5,484 nucleotides of DNA from the NCBI GenBank assembly GCA_026713205.1, contig JAPOOY010000059.1, positions 1-5,484 on the forward strand. Reading direction: 5' to 3'. Made by a program: the position numbers and the translations under genes. The notes beneath the pieces are model-generated. The model was not told where the DNA came from. It searched no databases and saw only the letters and a list, made by a program, of their open reading frames with translations. Source of the DNA: Bdellovibrionales bacterium. Its GTDB lineage: Bacteria; Bdellovibrionota; Bdellovibrionia; Bdellovibrionales; UBA1609. The stretch's first letter is position 1, and each line of letters opens with the position of its first letter. Below, piece by piece: positions 1 through 5,293 of this stretch.

Positions 1-64
1 CATTCCCTTATCTCAAAAAGCTTTGGATTTTTTGTATGAAATTTTAGATGAAATGAACTTATGA
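1..64 (+). CDS. C-terminal end of an unidentified protein (partial)
   Basis: Reading from base 2, the frame is open to a TGA at 62-64 and would encode a tail ending ALDFLYEILDEMNL. The stop overlaps the start of the next gene as ATGA, the usual arrangement of translationally coupled neighbours, which is the main reason to call it. About 20 open codons could arise by chance and no motif is recognisable, so the product is unknown. The tail reads as a plausible amphipathic helix. The 5' part lies outside the window. Confidence 0.5.
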   Translation, partial: IPLSQKALDFLYEILDEMNL

Positions 65-753
65 AAGGATTAAAGAAAATTCCAAATCAGAGGCAACTTT
101 CTCGGGCTTATAAAGCCCTACAGTTTGTCCACCAACTTATTCCGACAAAGAATCTCGTTTTTTGGAGCCAGTGGACACGCTTGGACCCTCGTTTAGGAGA
201 AATTCTCATAGCCTATCTTGCAAAATTTTGGCAAAAGCACAATCCCGTAGAAATCAATTACCAATTAAAACAACAGGTTTGGCCGGCGGTTTTTGGAGCT
301 TTACTTGAACAAGTGCCTTTTTACTATTCTCAACATCTAAAAAATAAAAAATGGAACAAGAAAATTTATCTTCAATGGGTAAAATGCGTAATGACTGATA
401 TTTCTCCGGCAAATGATGAACTTTTTTTTATTGGTTTGTATAAACCCTCAGGAAAATTGATGCAGGAAGAATGTTTACACTCCATAAAACCTTACCGTCA
501 ATGGGGATACTTTTCTAAGGAACTTTTAATCAATAAAGTTAAACCCGTTAAAAAAACACTGATTTCCGCTCCTCAAAGAAAAACTATTATTGATGAGCTT
601 TTAAAATCTCAGAAGATTATTACAGTGCAAGACTATCTGGAAAAGATTAACTTTCAAATTCACCGCCGCCAAGCTCAGAGAGATTTAAAAAATCATAATA
701 AACTTCAAGCCTATGGCCATACAAAAAATAAATATTACAAATTTCTTACTTAA
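61..753 (+). CDS. Hypothetical protein with a C-terminal winged-helix-like domain
   Basis: The product is 230 residues, basic, with no signal peptide or membrane segment, so probably cytoplasmic. I do not recognise a named family. Residues 1-90 look mostly helical and contain W35/W38, a DPRLGEILIAYL stretch (42-53) and a WPAVFGALLEQ stretch (74-84). From memory this style recalls hypothetical proteins of Bdellovibrio-like bacteria, unchecked. Residues 118-160 have alternating hydrophobic and aromatic positions ending in YRQWGYF. Residues 168-228 fit a winged helix: a first helix (QRKTIIDELLKSQ), a second helix (VQDYLEKINF), a recognition helix with RRQAQRDLKNHNKL (202-215), then a short wing ending in NKYYKF. 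RRQAQRDL matches the RRTAxRDL-type pattern of DeoR and Fic-associated wHTH domains. There is no clear Shine-Dalgarno; the ATGA overlap with the preceding reading frame suggests coupling. A DNA-binding or regulatory role is inference. Its 3' end faces the hydrolase gene. Confidence 0.8.
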   Translation: MKGLKKIPNQRQLSRAYKALQFVHQLIPTKNLVFWSQWTRLDPRLGEILIAYLAKFWQKHNPVEINYQLKQQVWPAVFGALLEQVPFYYSQHLKNKKWNKKIYLQWVKCVMTDISPANDELFFIGLYKPSGKLMQEECLHSIKPYRQWGYFSKELLINKVKPVKKTLISAPQRKTIIDELLKSQKIITVQDYLEKINFQIHRRQAQRDLKNHNKLQAYGHTKNKYYKFLT

Positions 754-781
754 AAATCAGAACCTTCTTTATTATACTCCT

Positions 782-805
782 CCGGTTTGAAATTTTCCGG
801 TTTTT
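782..805 (+). terminator. Weak candidate terminator after the 230-codon gene
   Basis: CCGG at 782-785 can pair with CCGG at 797-800 across an 11-nt loop, followed directly by TTTTT (801-805). A 4-bp stem would be marginal, but the mirror-image sequence lies beside the opposing gene, so the outer inverted repeat may stop transcription from both sides. Confidence 0.25.
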
Positions 806-816
806 CATAAGAAAGA

Positions 817-942
817 ATGCTTACACCCTTTATAACAGACTATAGGGGCCAAAAATTCAAACATGCGTTTTGCCACAGAGCGACTTTCAGCCGCTACTGT
901 GTCAAAGCCGAACTCATTTTTGACCCCTATAGTCTGTTATAA
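817..942 (+). other. Open frame of 41 codons through the palindrome (doubtful gene)
   Basis: An ATG at 817 opens a frame reading MLTPFITDYRGQKFKHAFCH and on to a TAA at 940-942, so almost the whole palindrome is open to translation. The purine-rich AAGAAAG directly before the ATG is too close to be a good ribosome binding site. The - strand is also open through the element, containing NEFGFDTVAAESRSVAKR. Openness on both strands is typical of palindromic elements that tolerate insertion into coding sequence. I do not claim that this peptide is made. Confidence 0.15.
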
Positions 943-946
943 AGGG
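826..946. repeat. 121-bp palindromic element with 23-bp perfect terminal arms
   Basis: The left arm 826-848 begins CCCTTTATAACAGACTATAG and the right arm 924-946 is its exact reverse complement over 23 bases. After one mismatch (849/923) the pairing continues for seven more bases (850-856 with 916-922). The centre folds again: 879-882 (AGCG) with 892-895 (CGCT), a one-base bulge at 896, 874-878 (CACAG) with 897-901 (CTGTG), one mismatch, then 869-872 (TTTG) with 903-906 (CAAA). The apical loop is 883-891. The whole unit could therefore form a long RNA hairpin or DNA cruciform. No target-site duplication is obvious beside the ends. The size, the interrupted palindrome and the raised G+C resemble small dispersed palindromic repeats or non-autonomous mobile elements. 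With one copy visible, mobility and copy number are inference. Confidence 0.85.
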
Positions 947-958
947 CCTATGTCTCTT

Positions 959-992
959 AATAAAAACCGGAAATTTCAAGCACGATCGGTTT
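959..992 (-). terminator. Candidate intrinsic terminator of the leftward gene cluster
   Basis: Read on the - strand, AAACCG (992-987, overlapping the hydrolase stop codon) can pair with CGGTTT (969-964) across a 17-nt loop, followed by a T-rich run TTATT. The stem is only 6 bp and the loop is long, so it is weak alone. The outer inverted repeat offers a longer alternative stem using the same CCGGTTTTT segment. Its position right after the last leftward gene supports a terminator role. Confidence 0.4.
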
Positions 993-2037
993 AAACTGGA
1001 TTTGCTTCATTCTTTTGTTTATTCAAAAAATCAGTAATGGAAATTTTTTGCATCACATACCCAAGGCAGTCTGATTTAGCAATACGGGTGTCCTTTGTGA
1101 ACATGGAAGGGATAAAAGAAGCTTTAACAATCCAATTATTATTAATAATAGAAAAAAACTGATTGAAAACATCTTGGCCCTTATTATCTATCAACTTGAA
1201 TGGATTAAAATTATTTACCTTTCCAAGAATTGTTCCCACAGGCACTTCTTTTAAGTTCAATTGGTCTATCTGATCCGACAAGCAAAGTTGTCCTTTTTTC
1301 AAAACCAATTGAGATTCAAAAGAAATTTCTGAATCCGAATCAATCAAAAGAGTTGCATAGGTTGAATAAACATAAGGAATTTGAATTTCTTCTTTTTTCC
1401 AAGATTCTTGTGAGTTCAAAAGCTTTTCAATAAATTGAACTCCGGTTGTAATACCTTGAGAGTAACCGGGAAGTCCACATTCAATCACAAGGGAAGGAGC
1501 TATAAGAGATAAAGCTTGGGATAAAACAGAATGGGGACGGGTAAAATAAACAATATTTTCTGAAAAACTTTGAGCCAGTTTTATGAAATCCAAATCTTTT
1601 TTGCTGATGCAGGCATAAAGAGGATTTTCTCCTGTATTATTATGAATATCAACGGCGGCATAAATCTTATTTTTCTTCACATATTCCAAAACAGATCCTG
1701 TTAAAGGATATTCAGAGGAATGTTCTTTATTCCATATCCGATTAAAATCGGGTTGATCCTCCAAATGACGCACTCCTTGAGCGCAGGCTTTTGGATTCCC
1801 AATAAAAATAATAAGATTTCTTGGTAAATCCTTTTCATACTTTTTTAATATTTCCTGCAAAATAATCAATCCGGAAAATTCATTTCCATGAAGTAAAAGG
1901 GAAATAAAAAGAGGAGGCTCCTCCTTCCCCTTTAAATGGAAAATTGTGGGAGAAGAAATGAGCTTTATTATGTCCCGCGGCTTTATGTTTAAAAATCCTT
2001 CAGGGATATGTTTTAAAATTTGTAATGAATCAGTCAT
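991..2037 (-). CDS. Succinylglutamate desuccinylase/aspartoacylase family zinc hydrolase
   Basis: This is a 348-residue M14-like metallohydrolase of the AstE/AspA group, which removes an acyl or aminoacyl group from an amino acid using one zinc. The signature is complete: HGNE at 50-53 (H50 and E53, zinc ligands), GNP at 80-82, R90, DFNR at 97-100 (substrate-binding region), DIHN at 130-133 (H132, third zinc ligand) and VIECG at 184-188 (E186, likely catalytic glutamate). The C-terminal third (about 220-340) is the beta-rich domain expected in this group. The length fits the usual 320-350 residues. I chose the ATG at 2037: it lies 4 nt after the ligase stop and GGAGAG sits about 9 nt upstream of it. 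An ATG at 2193 in the same frame would add 52 residues inside the ligase gene and is not believed. Tight coupling suggests it acts on the ligase product or a related compound. The exact substrate is unknown, so I give no astE symbol. No signal peptide is visible; cytoplasmic. Confidence 0.88.
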   Translation of the reverse strand: MTDSLQILKHIPEGFLNIKPRDIIKLISSPTIFHLKGKEEPPLFISLLLHGNEFSGLIILQEILKKYEKDLPRNLIIFIGNPKACAQGVRHLEDQPDFNRIWNKEHSSEYPLTGSVLEYVKKNKIYAAVDIHNNTGENPLYACISKKDLDFIKLAQSFSENIVYFTRPHSVLSQALSLIAPSLVIECGLPGYSQGITTGVQFIEKLLNSQESWKKEEIQIPYVYSTYATLLIDSDSEISFESQLVLKKGQLCLSDQIDQLNLKEVPVGTILGKVNNFNPFKLIDNKGQDVFNQFFSIINNNWIVKASFIPSMFTKDTRIAKSDCLGYVMQKISITDFLNKQKNEANPV

Positions 2038-2041
2038 TTTC

Positions 2042-3475
2042 TTAAACTCTCCATTGATAAACAGGACAATTTGTCTGTTGATTTTTCCAATAATTTTCCA
2101 CAAGTTTGTCAAATTTTTTTCCAAAGTTTTGGACATAGGCTTTTTGCCAGGTGGAGCCTGTTTGGAGGGAATCCACGCGATTTTTAATAACATCCTTAAT
2201 TAATTTCTCTGTACGGGAACAGGACAAAGAAAGGTTATTAAGCTCTTCCCAAACGGAAGGAATTATTTTTTGCAGAAGTAAATCCTGTATTGAATACATC
2301 TGTTCATCCAGCCATTTGATTTCAGCGGAAAGCCCAAATTGTGAAGCTTGGTAAAAAAACTGTTCCAATTCCTGAAAAGTGATAGGGATTTTCTGATTGG
2401 CTATTTGTTTTTTTATAAAGTGAATTAAACCTATAAAGAAAAATATATTGGCCTGCATATCTATTAAAGTGGGGCCGGAAGAGGGAACACGATGCTCCAC
2501 ACGAAAATGAGGTTGTCCCTCTTCATCAAATCCGATAAGGGGCCGGTTCCATCTCCAGATGGTTCCGTTGTGAAACAAAAGATGCTTCATTTTTTCTTTT
2601 TCTGAATTTTGCAATTCAGGAAGTAAAATAGAGTAAGAAAGATTTTGATCAAAAAGTTCAGAGATGCAATCCTGAACAAAACCATGGCCCAAACCAACAC
2701 GGGACACGGGTTTTTCTTCATTTTCCGATTCCAATGAAATGACCTTTTCAAAAAGCGGAATACGGGATTCCTCCCAAAGCTCCTTTCCACAAACATAGGG
2801 GGAGTTTGCACAAAGGGCGCTCATAATGGGGCTGGCAATTAAAGAGGCATTGTAAAAATTCTTTGCCTGGGAAAAGTTCACCTGTAAATGAATTTGCAAA
2901 GATGTGGTTTCCGCCTCATGCATAATATTGGAGTTATCCAGGAGTAAAGTGTCCTTCCCTTGAATTTGAATATGAACAGGTTTTTTTCTTAAAGAATGGA
3001 TGCGACTGTTAATGGCATAATATCGGTTTCGTGGATAAATTTGCTTCATTCCAAAGGGTATTTGTGTCAAGTCCGGGTAAGTTCCAATACATAAAATCCG
3101 CGCTTTTTTTTGCAGAGCTGTCTCTGAAGTCTCTGAACATTTCTTCCAATAAAAATAAAAATCCTCCTCTAAATGGGAGGCTAGAGTTTGATCCACTTTA
3201 AAAGGGTTTCCATTAATTTCAAAGTTACACTTTGAAAGTTCAGGTGTCACATGAGGATCGTCCAGAAGTTTTAAAAACTGATCACTACAGGCATACGGCA
3301 GGGCCTGATCATCAATAATCCATCCTTCCACTTCATATCCGCATATTAAAGGGGATTTTTTAAAGTGTTTATTTTGTATCCATTGCTTAATCCAGGAAGT
3401 TTCTTCCTTAAGCCGCAGGTAGAACTCCTGTTCTTCCTTCTGTGTATAATGAGATTGTCCTGTTTCCTGACCCAT
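2042..3475 (-). CDS. Glutamate-cysteine ligase family 2 (GCS2/COG2170-like) protein
   Basis: The 477-residue protein belongs to the ATP-dependent carboxylate-amine ligase superfamily of glutamine synthetase fold; members join the gamma-carboxyl of glutamate, or a similar acid, to an amine. Visible motifs, in order: GYEVEGWIID (46-55, metal-binding E48 and E50), FEINGNP (85-91, E86), TSLQIHLQV (191-199, H196), NSPYVCGKELWEESR (224-238), HNGTIWRWNRP (302-312) and FRVEHRVPSSGPTLIDMQAN (324-343; R325, E327, R329). The C-terminus GSTWQ...Y...CPVYQW fits the family. No membrane segment or signal peptide is seen, so it is cytoplasmic. It does not look like classical proteobacterial GshA, and COG2170-type proteins often have unproven substrates, so glutathione synthesis should not be assumed. 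The next gene starts 4 nt after the stop. The start at 3475 has no clear Shine-Dalgarno; the next methionine is M143, so this start is kept. A 19-codon frame with a good ribosome site ends 10 nt upstream. Confidence 0.85.
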   Translation of the reverse strand: MGQETGQSHYTQKEEQEFYLRLKEETSWIKQWIQNKHFKKSPLICGYEVEGWIIDDQALPYACSDQFLKLLDDPHVTPELSKCNFEINGNPFKVDQTLASHLEEDFYFYWKKCSETSETALQKKARILCIGTYPDLTQIPFGMKQIYPRNRYYAINSRIHSLRKKPVHIQIQGKDTLLLDNSNIMHEAETTSLQIHLQVNFSQAKNFYNASLIASPIMSALCANSPYVCGKELWEESRIPLFEKVISLESENEEKPVSRVGLGHGFVQDCISELFDQNLSYSILLPELQNSEKEKMKHLLFHNGTIWRWNRPLIGFDEEGQPHFRVEHRVPSSGPTLIDMQANIFFFIGLIHFIKKQIANQKIPITFQELEQFFYQASQFGLSAEIKWLDEQMYSIQDLLLQKIIPSVWEELNNLSLSCSRTEKLIKDVIKNRVDSLQTGSTWQKAYVQNFGKKFDKLVENYWKNQQTNCPVYQWRV

Positions 3476-3485
3476 AGTAATTTGA

Positions 3486-3545
3486 TTAGAATTGTATTTG
3501 GAATTTAAAGTTTTCCGGTGAAGTGGTGTAATGGCATCTTTTCAT
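3486..3545 (-). CDS. Possible 19-residue leader peptide upstream of the ligase gene
   Basis: On the - strand, AGGA lies 8 nt before an ATG at 3545, opening a frame MKRCHYTTSPENFKFQIQF that ends in TAA at 3486-3488, 10 nt before the ligase ATG. The ribosome binding site is better than that of the ligase gene itself, so ribosomes finishing here could re-initiate on it. The frame is short enough to be chance. No run of one amino acid suggests attenuation, and no stem with a T-run was found in the gap. Confidence 0.2.
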   Translation of the reverse strand: MKRCHYTTSPENFKFQIQF

Positions 3546-3585
3546 TAAAATAATCCTAAAGTTTAAATTAGAGAAATCTATACTC

Positions 3586-5253
3586 TTAACCTTTTTCTTT
3601 TAACATGGGAAATAATATACAGTCTCTAAGACTGGCCTGATCCGTTAAAATCATAACTAATCTCTCAATGCCCAAACCCACACCGCCTGTGGGAGGCATT
3701 CCCACTTCCAAAGCATGAAGGAAATTTTGATCCACAGGATGAGAAGAGCCTTCCTCTTTCCGTTGTTTTTCCTGAAGAGTCAGTCTTTCCCTCTGATCCA
3801 CCGGATCGTTTAATTCCGTATAGGCATTTCCAATTTCCATGCCGGCAATATAAGGCTCAAAACGCTCCACTGTTCTGTAGTATTTTGTATCTTCACCGGC
3901 TTTATGAATACTTTTCCATTGCCGATGCTTTTTTGTTAAAGGAGAAACAGCCAAAGGAAAATCCATTATAAAAGTGGGATTCCAGAGTTTCTTTTCCGCT
4001 ATTAACTCAAAAGCCATTAAAATCAGTTCATCCTTTAAATCTTCCATTTCAGGAGAGGAAACATTTTTATCGTTCCTTAAAGTTGTTTCAATATTTTTTA
4101 AATCAACCTCAGGTTCAAGAGAGCGTACATACTCAAATAAACTTTTTAAATCCATTTGATCCACATCCGTATTTTGTTCACTGTATGTCTTAATGGCTTC
4201 CTTAACGGTCATTCGTTTCCAGGGAGGAGTAAAATCCAAAGGTTTTCCCTGATAAGTAAATTTTAAACCGCCTTTGATTTTTTCAGTTACATAACAAATC
4301 AGTTGTTCAAACTGCTTCATCTGATCGTTATAGTCCGTATATGCCTCGTAATACTCCATCATAGTGAACTCCGGATTATGAGTGCGATCAATCCCCTCAT
4401 TCCTGAAGTTTTTCCCGATTTCATAAATTTTTTCAAACCCCCCCACAATTAACTTTTTCAGATAAATTTCCGGAGAAATTTTTAAATACATTTCCCTATC
4501 CAAACGGCGGTGATGGGTTTTAAAAGGCACAGCCATAGCTCCACCATAAATGGATTGAAGGACAGGTGTTTCCATCTCTAAAAAACCCTTATTATCCATA
4601 AAGGTTCGTATCTCTTTAATAATTTTGGATCGGATTTTAAAAATCTCCCGGGATTTCAAATCCATTACTAAATCCCAATGACGAAAGCGGTACTTTAATT
4701 CCTTTCCCTCCAGGCCATGATATTTTTCCGGCAAGGGCTCCAAAGTTTTACAAAGCATTTGAAGTTTCTTAACTCGGAGGGACAGCTCCCCTTTTTTTGT
4801 TCGGAAGGGCTGACCTTCAATGCCCACAATATCCCCAATGTCTGTGAGCTTCCAGATATCCCAGGAATGGAGAGTCTCTACATTTACTTTGTTAACATTT
4901 GAATCCACTTTCACTTTTGAAGCAGACTCTGCTGCAGGCATATCTTTTTCTTCATTCACATGAGAAGGGTTTTTATCTTTATCAGAAAAATCCTGTTTTT
5001 TAATATAGCACTGAAATTCGCCTTCCTGATCCTGAATGTTAAAGAAAGCGGCCTTTCCCATATCTCTTTTTCTCATCACCCGTCCGGCGGATATGACAAT
5101 ATCATCGGAAGATTCTCCCACTGAAAGAGATTGGTATTTGTTCTGAATCCAAAGGGTGCTGCGCTCTTTGTGATAAGAGTGAGGGTAAGGGTCCACACCT
5201 TTTTGTAAAAGCTGCTCCCGTTTATGTTGTTTTTCTTTTTTGAGCGGATTCAT
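3586..5253 (-). CDS. lysS: Lysine-tRNA ligase, class II
   Basis: This enzyme charges tRNA-Lys with lysine using ATP and works as a cytoplasmic homodimer. The N-terminal OB-fold anticodon-binding domain (about 50-165) shows GRVMRKRDMGKAAFFNIQD and GDIVGIEG. It is followed by the linker LEPLPEKYHGL (171-181). The class II catalytic core has motif 1 (FLEMETPVLQSIYGGA, 224-239), motif 2 (FRNEGIDRTHNPEFTMME, 283-300), the ERFEPYIAGMEIGNAYTELNDP region (463-484) and motif 3 (GGVGLGIERLVM, 523-534; R531 is the conserved motif 3 arginine). At 555 residues it is about 50 longer than usual. Most of the excess is a low-complexity insert in the OB-fold, about residues 87-131, including KVKVDSNVNKVNVE. 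Motif 3 has GIER where GIDR is usual. The start at 5253 is the only ATG that fits the family N-terminus; its Shine-Dalgarno is weak. It lies 40 nt after the aldolase stop, so co-transcription is likely. All catalytic motifs are intact. Confidence 0.97.
   Translation of the reverse strand: MNPLKKEKQHKREQLLQKGVDPYPHSYHKERSTLWIQNKYQSLSVGESSDDIVISAGRVMRKRDMGKAAFFNIQDQEGEFQCYIKKQDFSDKDKNPSHVNEEKDMPAAESASKVKVDSNVNKVNVETLHSWDIWKLTDIGDIVGIEGQPFRTKKGELSLRVKKLQMLCKTLEPLPEKYHGLEGKELKYRFRHWDLVMDLKSREIFKIRSKIIKEIRTFMDNKGFLEMETPVLQSIYGGAMAVPFKTHHRRLDREMYLKISPEIYLKKLIVGGFEKIYEIGKNFRNEGIDRTHNPEFTMMEYYEAYTDYNDQMKQFEQLICYVTEKIKGGLKFTYQGKPLDFTPPWKRMTVKEAIKTYSEQNTDVDQMDLKSLFEYVRSLEPEVDLKNIETTLRNDKNVSSPEMEDLKDELILMAFELIAEKKLWNPTFIMDFPLAVSPLTKKHRQWKSIHKAGEDTKYYRTVERFEPYIAGMEIGNAYTELNDPVDQRERLTLQEKQRKEEGSSHPVDQNFLHALEVGMPPTGGVGLGIERLVMILTDQASLRDCILFPMLKEKG
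4861..4995 (-). other. Low-complexity insert within the LysRS OB-fold
   Basis: Residues 87-131 of LysRS lie between the YIKKQDF strand and the WKLTDIGDIVG strand. The gap from Y83 to the G of GDI is 57 residues, against about 20 in typical bacterial LysRS, so some 35-40 residues are extra. The insert is charged and rich in K, D, S, N and V, with an imperfect repeat (KVKVD, NKVNVE; DNA 4876-4920). The reading frame is intact. It is probably a surface loop between OB-fold strands. It shows no similarity to the palindrome at 826-946. Confidence 0.65.
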
Positions 5254-5293
5254 AGCTGTTTGATGAAATAAATTAACATGAGATTTTATAAAA

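Larger units (their letters stand above)
784..980. repeat. Outer imperfect inverted repeat enclosing the palindrome
   Basis: The + strand at 784-812 contains TTGAAATTTTCCGGTTTTTC followed by ATAAGA. The reverse complement of 955-980 reads CTTGAAATTTCCGGTTTTTA followed by TTAAGA. The arms match over about 26 bases apart from one extra T, a C and a shifted T. The arms share no sequence with the inner palindrome. They are separated from it by 13 bases on the left (813-825) and 8 on the right (947-954). Without the inner element these arms would form an ordinary stem with a loop of about 21 bases, as expected for a shared terminator between convergent genes. Alternatively, outer and inner repeats are parts of one composite element. 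Confidence 0.75.
754..990. other. Convergent intergenic region filled by nested inverted repeats
   Basis: These 237 bases separate the 3' ends of two convergent genes. Most of the region is secondary structure: an outer imperfect inverted repeat (about 784-812 with 955-980) surrounds an inner palindrome (826-946). By hand count the inner element is about 44% G+C (53 of 121) and its core 861-910 about 54%, against about 32% for the left flank 754-825. That composition step supports a separate origin. I found no tRNA-like fold and no conserved gene here. Confidence 0.85.

Noticed and set aside
771..776. Perfect TATAAT on the - strand just after the 230-codon gene, near a GGAGGAG.
   Set aside because: There is no -35-like hexamer at proper spacing and no start codon follows. 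It would only drive antisense RNA into the end of a gene.
754..825. A - strand frame reading EKPENFKPEEYNKEGSDF to a stop, which looks like a protein C-terminus.
   Set aside because: The frame is closed by a TAG inside the palindrome arm, there is no start codon, and no matching upstream part could be found. It may be a gene remnant but cannot be supported.
920..943. Possible outward promoter in the palindrome arm: TTGACC (920-925) and an extended -10-like TGTTATAAA (935-943).
   Set aside because: The spacing between the two hexamers is only 12 nt, well below the usual 16-18, and the mirrored arm gives the same on the other strand simply because it is a palindrome.
1230..1433. Open frame of 67 codons on the + strand; similar ones at 1946-2203, 2151-2354, 3974-4159 and 4717-4902.
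   Set aside because: All lie antisense within well-supported genes, have low-complexity translations and show no family features.
2587..2811. A 74-codon frame on the - strand inside the ligase gene.
   Set aside because: It is a shifted frame of a gene whose own frame carries conserved motifs in this very region, so it is a shadow.
3490..3570. Small inverted repeats (CTAA...TTAG; GGAA...TTCC) in the gap between lysS and the ligase gene, considered as a terminator.
   Set aside because: The stems are only 4 bp and no T-run follows, so transcription probably continues through the gap.
5250..5279. A 9-codon frame (MLIYFIKQL) on the - strand whose stop overlaps the lysS start as ATGA.
   Set aside because: It has no Shine-Dalgarno and is short enough to be chance; the overlap alone is not enough to call a leader peptide.
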